A stretch of 64,000 bases of DNA from Longimicrobium sp. (lineage in GTDB: Bacteria; Gemmatimonadota; Gemmatimonadetes; Longimicrobiales; Longimicrobiaceae): assembly GCA_036377595.1 (NCBI GenBank), contig DASUYB010000143.1, positions 1 to 64,000 on the forward strand, read 5' to 3'. The translations under genes and the position numbers were made by a program. The notes beneath the pieces were generated by a model. The model worked only from the letters and a program-made list of their open reading frames with translations. It was not told the origin of the DNA and ran no database searches. Shown piece after piece: positions 15,355 to 24,283 of the stretch; position 1 is the first letter of the stretch, and the number at the start of each line of letters is the position of its first letter.

Positions 15355-16173
15355 TCAGGCGGCCGCGTCGCCTGAAGCTCCGGGCGAGTCCTCGCGGGGA
15401 CGTGTCAGGAGCACGACGAAGGTCTCCCGCGCCTCGCGCAGCACCGTCGCCTCGCCGAGCCCCGCGTCGCGCATCAGCGCCAGGCAGCGGTCGGTGTCGC
15501 AGAGCCCGGGGTGCAGCTCGACCACCACCGTGCCGACCCGGCCCAGCAGCGCGCCGTAGCTCTCGGCGAAGCGCTCCTCCGAGCCCTCGATGTCGCATTT
15601 CAGCAGGTCGATCGGCTCGCCGGCGGGAAGGAGCGCGTCCAGATCGACGAACGCCACCTCCGTTCCCGTCCCGTCGGCGGCCAGCCCGTTCTGGGGATGG
15701 AAGTCGCCCTCGCGCAGCCGCGCGCTGCCGCTCCGCTCCCCCGCCAGGCCGTGCACCAGCCGCACCTGCTCGTGCAGCCCGTTGGCCTCCACCACGCGCT
15801 GCGCGGCCTCGCGGCTCAAGCCCGGGCTTCCCTCCACCATGGTCACGTGGAACGGCCGCTCCGGCGACGCCAGCCGCAGCCGGTGAACCAGGCGCAGGGT
15901 GAAGTATCCCACGTTGGCCCCCAGGTCCAGCACCCGCAGCGGCGCGCCGGCGGGCGCGCGGCCCAGCGCGGTGTCGATGGCCAGGTCGTACTCGCCGTCG
16001 ACGAAGATCTCGTTGTACAGGTACCAGTCGGCGGCGCCGCGCACCCACAGGGTGAGGCCGGACTGCAGCCGCCACTGCAGGTCCAGCTCGTCGAGGCCCG
16101 CCGCCCGGCGGATGCGCGAGCGGATGGCGCGGGGCACGACCGCGTGGTAGGCGCTGCGGAGGGGGGTGCGCAT
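15355..16173 (-). CDS. FkbM-family methyltransferase
   Basis: The 272-aa protein carries SAM motif I in RVLDLGANVGYFTLRLV, then MVEGSPGLSREAAQRVVEANG, FVDLDALLPAGEPIDLLKCDIEGSEE and VVVELHPGLCD, the full FkbM pattern. FkbM enzymes O-methylate sugars or polyketides, so it probably decorates the polysaccharide. It is the last gene of the 22,178->15,355 operon, 41 bp after the GT2 gene. ATG 16173 is chosen because conservation starts near there. Confidence 0.88.
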   Translation of the reverse strand: MRTPLRSAYHAVVPRAIRSRIRRAAGLDELDLQWRLQSGLTLWVRGAADWYLYNEIFVDGEYDLAIDTALGRAPAGAPLRVLDLGANVGYFTLRLVHRLRLASPERPFHVTMVEGSPGLSREAAQRVVEANGLHEQVRLVHGLAGERSGSARLREGDFHPQNGLAADGTGTEVAFVDLDALLPAGEPIDLLKCDIEGSEERFAESYGALLGRVGTVVVELHPGLCDTDRCLALMRDAGLGEATVLREARETFVVLLTRPREDSPGASGDAAA

Positions 16174-16214
16174 GGGAACGTCCCGTGACGGTGAAAATGG
16201 AGATGCGGCTGCGG

Positions 16215-17177
16215 CTAGGCCGCGCGGAGGCCGCGCGGCAGCGCCAGCAGCGCCAGGTTCTTCAGCGCGCTGAGCCGTGCCCCGGCGAAGCCGGCCGCGC
16301 GGAGGTAGGCCGCGGCGGCCAGCCTGCGCCGGCCGTCGGCCGCGTCCTGCAGCCCCGCGCCCACCCAGGCGCGGCCGGTCCGGCGCCGCAGCGCCGCGCG
16401 CTGGCCGCGGGTCAGCGGCTCGCCGGCCAGCAGGCGGAGCGCGGCCAGGTGCGCGTGCGCCATGTCGGACAGGTCGCGGGTGGCGTTGTCGCCGTGGCGG
16501 CGGACCTCCACCAGCGGGTCGCGCACGAACGCCACGCCGCCGCGGCGAAACGCGCGCAGGCAGAAGTGCATGTCCTCGCAGATCCCGTAGCGCAGCCCTG
16601 CGCGCACCCGCGCCTTTTCCGGAAACGCCAGCCCGCGCAGCGCCTCGGCGCGGAACAGGAGGGTCTGCACCCACGCCGGGATCTCGCCAAAGGAGACCAG
16701 CGTGCTGAACGCGTCGCCCTCGATCCGCTCGCCCGCGCCCGCGGCGGTAGGCGTCGTCGGCACCCGCGCCAGCTCGGGATAGAAGGTGAACTGGTCGAGC
16801 GGAAACACGCCCTTCTCGTCGAAGCGCACGAAGTTTGAGAACACGGCGGCCAGCGAGGGATCGCCCTCCAGGACGCCGAGCTGGCGGCGAAGCTTGTCGG
16901 GGCGCCAGCGGTCGTCGGCGTCCAGGAAGGCCACGTAGCGGCCGCGGGCGCGCGCCAGCCCCTCGTTGCGCGCGGCGCTGATCCCGCGGTTGGGCGTGCG
17001 CACCACCTCCAGGCGCGGGTCGCGCAGCGCGGCCAGCACCTCGGGGGTGTCGTCGGTCGAGCCGTCGTCCACCACCACGATCTGCAGGTCGTCCACCCCC
17101 TGCGCCTGCACGCTTTCCACCGCCTCGCGGACGAAGCGCCCGTAGTTGTAGGTGGTGATGACGACGGTGGTGCGCAT
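16215..17177 (-). CDS. family 2 glycosyltransferase
   Basis: The 320-aa GT-A protein has VVITTYNYGRFVREAVESV at its start, VVVDDGSTDDTPEV, RNEGLARARGRYVAFLDADD (DxD) and an acceptor-domain ICEDMHFCLRAF with the catalytic-base ED. It is soluble with no membrane helix. It likely adds one residue to the repeat unit. It follows the ATP-grasp gene by 25 bp. Confidence 0.9.
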   Translation of the reverse strand: MRTTVVITTYNYGRFVREAVESVQAQGVDDLQIVVVDDGSTDDTPEVLAALRDPRLEVVRTPNRGISAARNEGLARARGRYVAFLDADDRWRPDKLRRQLGVLEGDPSLAAVFSNFVRFDEKGVFPLDQFTFYPELARVPTTPTAAGAGERIEGDAFSTLVSFGEIPAWVQTLLFRAEALRGLAFPEKARVRAGLRYGICEDMHFCLRAFRRGGVAFVRDPLVEVRRHGDNATRDLSDMAHAHLAALRLLAGEPLTRGQRAALRRRTGRAWVGAGLQDAADGRRRLAAAAYLRAAGFAGARLSALKNLALLALPRGLRAA

Positions 17178-17202
17178 GGGGACGAAGGCGGTGGTGCCCG
17201 GG

Positions 17203-18462
17203 TCAGCGCCGGCGGAGCCAGTCCGCCGATTCGCGCAGGAAGGGAAGGGGATCGGACCAGCGGAATACCTCCGCCCGGCTCCCCGGCGCCGCCGCGGCGC
17301 GGAAGAAGTCGAGCACCGCGCGCATGCGCCCCGGCGCGCCGCCGGGGAGCGCCAGCTCGGACGGCGAGCGGCGGAGGCGCAGGAGGAGGTGGTCGACCTC
17401 ACCCCACTCCCAGCGGCTGCGGATCCCCACGCGCCAGGGCGGCGGATCGCCCGCCGGTTTCGCATCCCCCACCAGCAGCGCGGGGAAGTCCACGCCGGCG
17501 TCGGCCGCCAGCTGGAGCGATCCCCAGAAGCGGCCGTTGATCTCCATCAGGTACGGCGTGCCGGTGGCCGCGTCGAGCTTGTACTCCACCATCGCCACCC
17601 CCTCCCACCCGAACTCGGCCAGCAGAGCGCGCGAGCGCTCCAGCAGCTCCGGCGGCAGCGGCGTGCTCTCGCGGTAGACGCTGACCCCGCCCGACGGCGG
17701 CTTCTCGCGGATGCGGCGGTGCGCGAACGCGGCGGCCACCTCGCCGTCGCGGAGGAGGAGGAAGACGCCGATGCCGGGGCCCGTGATCCGCTCCTGCAGC
17801 AGGAGCGGATACGCGGCCGCGGGGATCGTCTCCGCGATCGACGCGAGCTCGTCGGCGTCCGACGCGTACGCGACGGACGTCTTCACCCGCCGCCCGCCCG
17901 CGTCGGCGACCGAGCGCGAGGGCTTCACCACCAGGGGAAAGCGCAGCCCGCCGGCGGCCGCCGCGCACTCGTCCGCGTCGTAGACGGCGCGCTGCGCGGG
18001 GACGTGGATCCCCACCCGCGCCGCGACCGTGGCGACGGCGGCCTTGTCGCAGACGCGGCGGAACGCCTCCGCGCCGGGGAAGGGGATCTGGATCCCCGCG
18101 AACCGCTCGCGCCGGGGGAGAATCGCCAGCAGCGCCGCTTCGGAGACGGGGAGGAGCACGTCCGCGCCCCACGCCGCCGCGCACCCGGCGACGGCGTCCG
18201 CGAACGCGCCGGGGTCCGCCAGCGGGTCGGGGACGCGCGCCTGTCCGCGGCACCAGCGCGAGGCGCCGGCCAGCGACCGCGTGCGCGCCGAGCAGACGTG
18301 CACGCGGTGCCCCGTCGCGCCCAGCGACCGCACGATGGCCAGCGCCGCCCGCTGCTCGCCGTCCGTCACCAGCACCGTCGCGTGCGGGCGGCGCACGTCA
18401 CGAGGGCGAGCGGGGCGCAACGACGTCTCCGCGGCTCCGCTGCGCATCTCCGTGACGGTCAT
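17203..18462 (-). CDS. ATP-grasp enzyme
   Basis: The 419-aa protein has a pre-ATP-grasp Rossmann part (VLVTDGEQRAALAIVRSLG), then the ATP-grasp core: FPLVVKPSRSVADAGGRRVK (ATP-binding lysine), LLLQERITGPGIGVFLLL and MVEYKLDAATGTPYLMEING (Mg-binding E and N). It is carboxylate-amine/thiol ligase-like, similar to proteins found in polysaccharide clusters, perhaps attaching an amino acid or other group to a sugar. The substrate is unknown. It lies between two GT2 genes in a compact operon. Confidence 0.85.
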   Translation of the reverse strand: MTVTEMRSGAAETSLRPARPRDVRRPHATVLVTDGEQRAALAIVRSLGATGHRVHVCSARTRSLAGASRWCRGQARVPDPLADPGAFADAVAGCAAAWGADVLLPVSEAALLAILPRRERFAGIQIPFPGAEAFRRVCDKAAVATVAARVGIHVPAQRAVYDADECAAAAGGLRFPLVVKPSRSVADAGGRRVKTSVAYASDADELASIAETIPAAAYPLLLQERITGPGIGVFLLLRDGEVAAAFAHRRIREKPPSGGVSVYRESTPLPPELLERSRALLAEFGWEGVAMVEYKLDAATGTPYLMEINGRFWGSLQLAADAGVDFPALLVGDAKPAGDPPPWRVGIRSRWEWGEVDHLLLRLRRSPSELALPGGAPGRMRAVLDFFRAAAAPGSRAEVFRWSDPLPFLRESADWLRRR

Positions 18463-18487
18463 GGACGGGGGATCGGGAGAAGGGGGA

Positions 18488-19534
18488 TCACGCGCCCGCC
18501 GGCCGCAGCCCGCGGAGCGCGCGCTTCAGGCGGTGGAGCCCGCGCAGGACCGGCGGCGGCGCGAGCGACGCCAGCAGGAGCGCGGCCGACCGCGCCGTCG
18601 GCGCCGCGCCGCGGCGGTGGTCGCGCAGCGCGGCGCGCGCGCCACGGCCGTCCAGCGAGCTGAGCCGCGCGTACGCCAGGCGGAGCTGCAGCCGCGCGCG
18701 GCCGCCGCGGTAGGCCTGCGTCTCGGCCGGGGTGAGCGCCGGCCGCAGCCGCGCCGCGCGGTCCAGGATCTCCAGCGCCAGGGTCACCAGCCGCGCATCG
18801 CCTTCGGACGAGACGATGGAGGCGTGGCCGACGCGGTAGTCCAGCAGCGCGTCCAGCACCACGGCCACGGGCGCATCCGCCGCCGTGCGGAGGAAGAACT
18901 CGGTCTCCTCCGCCGCCCGCAGCGACTCGTCGAACCCGCCCACGTGCTCCACCAGCGCGCGCGCCACCACCGCGGACGACGGGAGCGCCACGTTCCCCTG
19001 CAGCAGAAGGCCGAAGGCGTCGCCCGTGAACACGGGGACGGCGCCGCCGGCCGTGTGCACCGTCTCGCCGCGCAGCCAGCGGCCGAAGTGCGCCTCGGGC
19101 GGCGCGCCGCTCTCCGCGAACACGGCGAACACGCGCGGAAACCCCAGGTGCGGCGCGGGGAGGGGCCGCCCCTGCGGGTCGATCAGCCCGCACCCGCTCA
19201 CCGTCCATGCCGCGCCGGTGGCCTCGAGCGCGGCCAGTTGCACCTCGAGCTTGCGGGGGCGCCATACGTCGTCCGAGTCGCAGAACGCGATCCAGTCGCC
19301 CGCCGCCTCGGCGATCCCGCGGTTGCGCGCGGCCGACAGCCCGCGGTTCTCCTGGCGGATGGTGCGCACCGGCGCGGGAAAGCGCGCGCAGACGGCCGGC
19401 GTGTCGTCCGTCGACCCGTCGTCGACGATGATGACCTCGAGCGGCGGCACCGTCTGCGCCAGGATGGAGCGGACGGTGGGCTCCAGCAGGTCGCCGCGGT
19501 TGTACGCGGGGATCACCACGCTCACCGCAGCCAC
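18488..19534 (-). CDS. family 2 glycosyltransferase
   Basis: The 348-aa GT-A enzyme begins VSVVIPAYNRGDLLEPTV, then VIIVDDGSTDDTPAV, RNRGIAEAAGDWIAFCDSDD and a late LRAAEETEFFLRTA motif. GTG 19534 is chosen because AAGGAGG sits exactly 6 nt upstream; GTG 19525 overlaps the GT4 stop and is an alternative. It belongs to the 22,178->15,355 operon. Confidence 0.88.
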   Translation of the reverse strand: MAAVSVVIPAYNRGDLLEPTVRSILAQTVPPLEVIIVDDGSTDDTPAVCARFPAPVRTIRQENRGLSAARNRGIAEAAGDWIAFCDSDDVWRPRKLEVQLAALEATGAAWTVSGCGLIDPQGRPLPAPHLGFPRVFAVFAESGAPPEAHFGRWLRGETVHTAGGAVPVFTGDAFGLLLQGNVALPSSAVVARALVEHVGGFDESLRAAEETEFFLRTAADAPVAVVLDALLDYRVGHASIVSSEGDARLVTLALEILDRAARLRPALTPAETQAYRGGRARLQLRLAYARLSSLDGRGARAALRDHRRGAAPTARSAALLLASLAPPPVLRGLHRLKRALRGLRPAGA

Positions 19535-20721
19535 GCCGCGCCTCCTTCCGCCGAGGCCGCAAGCGCCGCCTCGTCGCGCCCCGGATCGGACGATGCGGCG
19601 CGTGCGCGGCCGCGTCTGCCCGCGGTGACGGCGTGGTACAGCCGCTCGTACGCGCGCACCTGCGCGTCCACGCTGAAGCGCTCGCACGCGGCACGCGCCG
19701 CCGCGGCACCCAGCCGCGCGCGCAAGGCGGCGTCGCCGTGGACGCGGGCGAGGGCGTCCGCCACGGCCCGCGGCGAGCCGTTCTCCACCAGCAGCCCCGT
19801 CGCCCCGTCGTCCATCAGCTCCTCGGGGCCGCCGCAGCGCGTGGCGACGACGGGAAGCCCCATCGCCATGGCCTGCACCGTGGAGAGCGAGAAGCCTTCG
19901 CTGCGCGAGGTCAGCGCGAACGCGTCCGACGCGGCCAGCACCCCCGCCACGTCCTCGCGGAAGCCGGCGAAGGTCACCCTCTCCCCGATCCCCAGTTCCG
20001 AGCGCCGTGCGAGGAGATCGTCGTACAGCGCGCCCTTCGCCTCGCCCGCGATCACCACACGGAGGTCGGGGACGCGGTCGCGGAGGAGGGCGGCGGCGCG
20101 CAGCAGCACGTCGTAGCCCTTGGCCTCGCGCACGTTACCCACGGCGGCGATCACGAACGCGTCGTCGCCGATCCCCAGCTCGCGGCGGAGCGACGGGTCG
20201 CGGCGCGGGGTGAAGCGTGTGGGGTCGATGCCGTTGGGGATGACCTCGGTGAGGCCGGCGCGCAGCCCGCCCTGGGCCAGCACCTGACGGCGGAGGGCCT
20301 CGGAGACGAAGACGACGCGGCGCAGCCCGCGGTTGAGCAGCGCCGCCTTGAGCGCGCGGTGGCGCTCGACCGACAGGTCGCCCGCGCCGTGCAGCGTGGC
20401 CACCGCGGGCGTGCCGGTGACCGCGCCCACGATGCTGGCGGTGACCGCCGGGCCCAGATAGTGGCCGTGGATCACGTCCACCCGCTCCGCGCGGACGAGA
20501 CGGGCCAGCCGCGCGTAGTAGCCCACCTCGAAGGGCCGCAGCGTGGGGACGATGACGGGCTCCACGCCGCACTCGCGCAGCCGCGCGTTGATCCATCCCT
20601 CGTCGGGAACGACGGCCACGGAGCGCCAGCGGTCGGCGTCCAGCCCGCGCACCAGGTCCACGAGCACCGTCTCGGCGCCGCCCGGGCCGCCGGTGTTGAT
20701 CAGGTGCAGGACGGTCTTCAT
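19522..20721 (-). CDS. family 4 glycosyltransferase
   Basis: The 399-aa GT-B enzyme starts MKTVLHLINTGGPGGAETVL, with VIHGHYLGPAVTASIVG, VFVSEALRRQVL, VIPNGIDPTRFTP, AAVGNVREAKGYDVLL and LTSRSEGFSLSTVQAMAMGLP, a full GT4 signature. It is cytosolic and acts in repeat-unit synthesis. ATG 20721 overlaps the stop of the Wzy-like gene by 4 bp (ATGA). Confidence 0.92.
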   Translation of the reverse strand: MKTVLHLINTGGPGGAETVLVDLVRGLDADRWRSVAVVPDEGWINARLRECGVEPVIVPTLRPFEVGYYARLARLVRAERVDVIHGHYLGPAVTASIVGAVTGTPAVATLHGAGDLSVERHRALKAALLNRGLRRVVFVSEALRRQVLAQGGLRAGLTEVIPNGIDPTRFTPRRDPSLRRELGIGDDAFVIAAVGNVREAKGYDVLLRAAALLRDRVPDLRVVIAGEAKGALYDDLLARRSELGIGERVTFAGFREDVAGVLAASDAFALTSRSEGFSLSTVQAMAMGLPVVATRCGGPEELMDDGATGLLVENGSPRAVADALARVHGDAALRARLGAAAARAACERFSVDAQVRAYERLYHAVTAGRRGRARAASSDPGRDEAALAASAEGGAAWLR

Positions 20722-22178
20722 CCCCAGCCCCCGCCGCGCCCGGCCAGCGCGGCGCGCGGCTCCGCGGGCGCGAGCTGAGGCCCAGCCGGCTCCTCCGCCT
20801 CCGCCGGCGCCGCGGCGGCGCGCTTGCGGGCGTCGAGCGCCGCGTTGTGGAGCGCCGAGGTCAGGGCCAGGTTGATCCAGAAGAACGGGTAGTACAGGAC
20901 GGTGACGAAGAAGCCGCTGGCCAGGAACCCGACCAGCGCGCCGTCCAGCCCGTGCGCGCTGTCGTGCAGGAAGCGGTTGCCTCCGCCGGGAAGCGACTGC
21001 GCGATCTTCCGCGTGCGCCGGTTCACCACCAGCGTGGCGCCGATCATCCCCACGAAGCCCAGCAGCCCCGTGTACCCCATCTCGGCGCCCGCCTCGAGGA
21101 AGATGTTGTGCGGGAGCGCGCGGTATCCCCAGTTGGCCTGGTGGTAGTCGGGCCAGTTGGCGTATCCGATCCCCAGCACCGGGTAGTCGCGCATGATCTC
21201 GCGTCCGCGCTTCCAGTACTCCTTGCGATTGACCGAGGTGTTGTCGGTGCCCGCGGTCTGGAAGCGCGCCTTCTGCTCGGGGGGGAGGATGACGAGCACG
21301 AACACCGTCAGCAGCGCGGTACCCAGCAACGCGCGCGCCCGGTAGCGGCTCTTCAGCAGCATCCACAGCGCCACCGCCGCCAGCCCGAGCACCGCGCCGC
21401 GCGAGCTCGAGGCCACGATCCCCGTAACCGCCGTCACCGCCATCGTCCAGAACAGCGCCTTCGTCAGCTTTCCCCAGTGCGGCGACAGCGCGGTGACGAA
21501 GAAGATCACCATCGGCAGGTAGATGCACATCTGCACGCCGAACTCGCCGGAGTTCTGGAACCATCCCGGCGCGCCCGTGGTCCCCCAGTCGCGGAAGATG
21601 AAGCCGTCCTGGGCCCACGAGCGGGTGCCGTGCTGCGACATCTTGAACGAGTAGACGAGGAAGCTCAGCAGGAACACCAGGAAGCGCCGCTCGGTGTTCA
21701 CGATGCTGGAGATCAGCAGGTAGATCAGAACCCAGGAGAAGTACTCCTGCAGCTTGGCGAACGACGCCTCGGGCTTCCACGCGAACACCGACGACGCCAG
21801 CAGGACGACCGTGTAGGCGCCCAGCATGGCGTCGGCCACCGTGTGCAGGCGGATCCGCCCGCCCTCCAGCACCAGGTAGGCGATGACGGTCAGGATCACG
21901 CAGATGAGCGCCCAGGGCGGGCCCACCAGCGAGTCGTAGATGGACTGCGGGCGGACGTACTCCAGGAACAGGTAGCCGCAGATCAGCCAGAACGACGCCG
22001 GCTGCGTCTTCAGGAACTCCCAGATCTCGCCGGGGCGAAGCGCGTACAGCGCGTCGGCGGCGCCGGCCGCGGGCGCGGCCCGCGCGGCGGCACGGGAGCG
22101 CGCCGGCCGGCGCCCGCGCCTGAAGCCTTCGTACGTTGCGACGATCTCGGCGGCGGTGACGTTGTGGGGTGCGTCCAT
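20718..22178 (-). CDS. O-antigen ligase / polymerase-like membrane protein (Wzy/WaaL)
   Basis: The 486-aa polytopic protein has about ten membrane helices and a conserved periplasmic loop (GREIMRDYPVLGIGYANWP, then ALPHNIFLEAGAEMGYTGLL) that matches the PF04932-type H-N-x2-L-E-x3-E-x-G motif. It should polymerise or ligate repeat units in the periplasm. ATG 22178 is chosen; a longer frame upstream is low-complexity and runs into regulatory DNA. It is the first gene of its operon. Confidence 0.9.
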   Translation of the reverse strand: MDAPHNVTAAEIVATYEGFRRGRRPARSRAAARAAPAAGAADALYALRPGEIWEFLKTQPASFWLICGYLFLEYVRPQSIYDSLVGPPWALICVILTVIAYLVLEGGRIRLHTVADAMLGAYTVVLLASSVFAWKPEASFAKLQEYFSWVLIYLLISSIVNTERRFLVFLLSFLVYSFKMSQHGTRSWAQDGFIFRDWGTTGAPGWFQNSGEFGVQMCIYLPMVIFFVTALSPHWGKLTKALFWTMAVTAVTGIVASSSRGAVLGLAAVALWMLLKSRYRARALLGTALLTVFVLVILPPEQKARFQTAGTDNTSVNRKEYWKRGREIMRDYPVLGIGYANWPDYHQANWGYRALPHNIFLEAGAEMGYTGLLGFVGMIGATLVVNRRTRKIAQSLPGGGNRFLHDSAHGLDGALVGFLASGFFVTVLYYPFFWINLALTSALHNAALDARKRAAAAPAEAEEPAGPQLAPAEPRAALAGRGGGWG

Positions 22179-22291
22179 GCGGGGGTCGGGTCGGGGAAGG
22201 CGGCCCCGGGAGGAATGCGTGGGCGCCCGGCCGGCGCGCGCGTTGGGAGCACGACGCGCGCCCGCGCGGGGCGCAGGCACGCCCGTCCGCC

Positions 22292-22306
22292 GCGCCGCCC
22301 GTTCCG
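22292..22306 (-). promoter_or_regulatory. weak sigma54-like promoter of the 22,178->15,355 operon
   Basis: Minus strand: CGGAAC-N5-GCGC, keeping GG-N10-GC. It is supported mainly by its 94-bp distance from the palindrome at 22388. In GC-rich DNA such a match can be chance. Confidence 0.3.
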
Positions 22307-22387
22307 CGCGCCCGTCCAGCATCCGCGCGGAAAATCGCCCGGCCACGGCGATGCCGCCCGCGCCTGCCCGGGACGCACGTCACGCTG

Positions 22388-22409
22388 AGTGATGCGCGCG
22401 CGCAACACC
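22388..22409. promoter_or_regulatory. imperfect palindrome, candidate activator site
   Basis: AGTGATGC-GCGCGC-GCAACACC keeps one exact arm and 6/8 of the other, with the same 6-bp spacer as 15297 and 57503. It stands 210 bp before the Wzy-like gene. Confidence 0.45.
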
Positions 22410-22521
22410 CGTCGCATCCCCGCGGCGGAGCGGGGAGGCGCGGGCGGCGAAGTCCAGCGCGCGCATTAGCTTCCCCATGTCGCCCCGCGATCCGGCGGCG
22501 GATCGGGAGGATCCGGGGGCG

Positions 22522-23265
22522 TCAGGCGACGCCGGCGGCGATCTCCGTCGCCTGGGGAGAGGGGGCGGACGGAGCCGCCGCGAGCAGCTCCACCCCGTGG
22601 CGGCGGAAGAGCGCGGCCGCGGGCTCCAGCGGCCGCCAGCGCACGAATCCGCGCAGCGGCGGCATCTCGACCACGGTAAGCACGCCCACCGCGCGGAAGC
22701 CGATGCGCAGGAAGGTCCGCGCGGCGGGGAGGTTGTTCAGGTAGCACTCCGCCCACACCCGCTCCACCCCCTCGGCGAACGAGCGCTCCAGCAGGTGGTG
22801 CATGGTGCGCTTGTTCAGCCCCGCGCGGCGGAACGCCGGCGCCACCCCCGCGCGGAGAATGCGCGCCTCGCGCTCCAGCATCCGCCCGTAGTAGGTGGGA
22901 AAGCCCTCCGCCGTGCCGAACTGCATCCAGCAATAGCAGGCGACGTCTCCGTCGATCGTCCCCACCACCGCCTCCTCGCCCCAGCCGAAGGGGGCGTGGA
23001 AGGTGTCGGTGAGGCCGGGATACCACGCGGCGTCGATTCCCCCACGGAAGCGCTCCATCTCCGCGAAGGTGCGCACGCGGTGCAGCTCCAGTGGCGGCCC
23101 CTGCGGCCGCGGCGCCGCGGCGAACCCCGCGGGCGTGGCCGCGAAGACGAGCTCGCGGCGCCAGAGCGTGCTCTCCGCCAGGAAGCGCAGCTTTCCCGCG
23201 AGGCCGACGTAGCGCGGACCGGTGAAGCCCTTGCCGCGCAGGCGCGCGGCCACGCCGCTCAGCAC
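22522..23265 (-). CDS. GNAT-family N-acyltransferase
   Basis: The 247-aa protein has a GNAT-like core: LRAGVAPAFRRAGLNKRTMH (acyl-CoA pyrophosphate loop, R/Q-x2-G-x-G/A variant) followed by AECYLNNLPAARTFLRIGFRAVG, the C-terminal half of the fold. It probably acylates an amino sugar or other small group. GTG 23265 is preceded by TGAGG at 5-nt spacing. It is the last gene of the 28,802->22,522 operon, 7 bp after the FemAB-like gene. Confidence 0.8.
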   Translation of the reverse strand: MLSGVAARLRGKGFTGPRYVGLAGKLRFLAESTLWRRELVFAATPAGFAAAPRPQGPPLELHRVRTFAEMERFRGGIDAAWYPGLTDTFHAPFGWGEEAVVGTIDGDVACYCWMQFGTAEGFPTYYGRMLEREARILRAGVAPAFRRAGLNKRTMHHLLERSFAEGVERVWAECYLNNLPAARTFLRIGFRAVGVLTVVEMPPLRGFVRWRPLEPAAALFRRHGVELLAAAPSAPSPQATEIAAGVA

Positions 23266-23272
23266 GCGCGCC

Positions 23273-24283
23273 TCACGCGGGCTGGGCGGCGGGCTCCGCG
23301 GCGGTGCGCAGCCGGCGGAAGTGCCGGTCGCGGTAGATGCGCCGCGCGGTCTGCAGGAAGGGGAGCGCGCTGCGGTGGAAGGTCGGGTGCGGCACGTCCC
23401 CGCCCCCGAACTTGTTCTTGAACTGGCTGGTGCCGCCGCACATGTCGTACGCCGCGATCCCGTTCTCCGCGGCGAAGCGGATCACCTCCCAGTGCAGCGC
23501 CTCGTTGGGGCACAGGTGCTGGTGCCGCAGCCAGCTGGCCGCGCCCCAGAAGTAGATGCAACGCGCGTCGTAGGGGAACAGCCCCGCCGCCAGCACCTCG
23601 CCGTCCTTCCGCGCCCAGAGCGGGAGGAGGCGCCCCGCCGGCGTCAGCCGCTCGAACAGCGAGCGCGGGCGCTCGATCCCGAACGGCCGCACCATCCCCT
23701 GCTTGCCGTAGACCTCGCCGAACTGGTCGTAGAAGTGGTCAACGATCGCGGGATCGTCCGTCCGCTCCACCACCACGCCGCCCTTCTCCGCCTTGCGCAC
23801 GCGGTTGCGCGCCTCGCCCCGCAGCGCCGCCCACGCCTCGCCGGGCGACGGGGGGACGGGAACGAGGTGGGTGACGCCGTCCTGCACCTGGAATCCCATC
23901 TCCGCCATCATCCCCTGCTCGAGCGAGGGATGGCCGAGCTCCAGGTGGAGGAAGTGGCGGGGTCCGGAGAGGCGGACGAGCGCATCGATCACCTCGCGCA
24001 TCTCGATCCCCTCCCGCACCAGCGGCCCCATCCAGTTCGTCCCCGTTCCTCCCAGCGGGCTGCCGTGGATGGGCACCATCATCCGCGTGATGCGCAGCCC
24101 GCAGTGCACGCCCACCCGCTCGCCGTCGCGGACGATGTCGAAGCAGGCGATCCGCCCGTCGGGGTGGATGTCGAGCACGTGGTCCAGCCAGGCGCTCTCG
24201 TGGAAGAGCGTCTTGCCGGGATACGCGCGGACGACCTCGTCCCAGTCCGCGGGACGCCCGGGGAGCGGCACAAAGCGGATCAT
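23273..24283 (-). CDS. FemAB / GNAT-like aminoacyl- or acyltransferase
   Basis: The 336-aa protein resembles FemAB-type tandem GNAT proteins: LFHESAWLDHVLDIHPDGRI at the start, a middle helix with RGEARNRVRKAEKGGVVVER, GEVLAAGLFPYDARCIYFWG and NEALHWEVIRFAAENGI, then GTSQFKNKFGG. Relatives transfer amino acids or acyl groups onto cell-envelope precursors. Its start overlaps the preceding gene (ATGA). A second FemAB-like gene lies at 34553. Confidence 0.83.
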   Translation of the reverse strand: MIRFVPLPGRPADWDEVVRAYPGKTLFHESAWLDHVLDIHPDGRIACFDIVRDGERVGVHCGLRITRMMVPIHGSPLGGTGTNWMGPLVREGIEMREVIDALVRLSGPRHFLHLELGHPSLEQGMMAEMGFQVQDGVTHLVPVPPSPGEAWAALRGEARNRVRKAEKGGVVVERTDDPAIVDHFYDQFGEVYGKQGMVRPFGIERPRSLFERLTPAGRLLPLWARKDGEVLAAGLFPYDARCIYFWGAASWLRHQHLCPNEALHWEVIRFAAENGIAAYDMCGGTSQFKNKFGGGDVPHPTFHRSALPFLQTARRIYRDRHFRRLRTAAEPAAQPA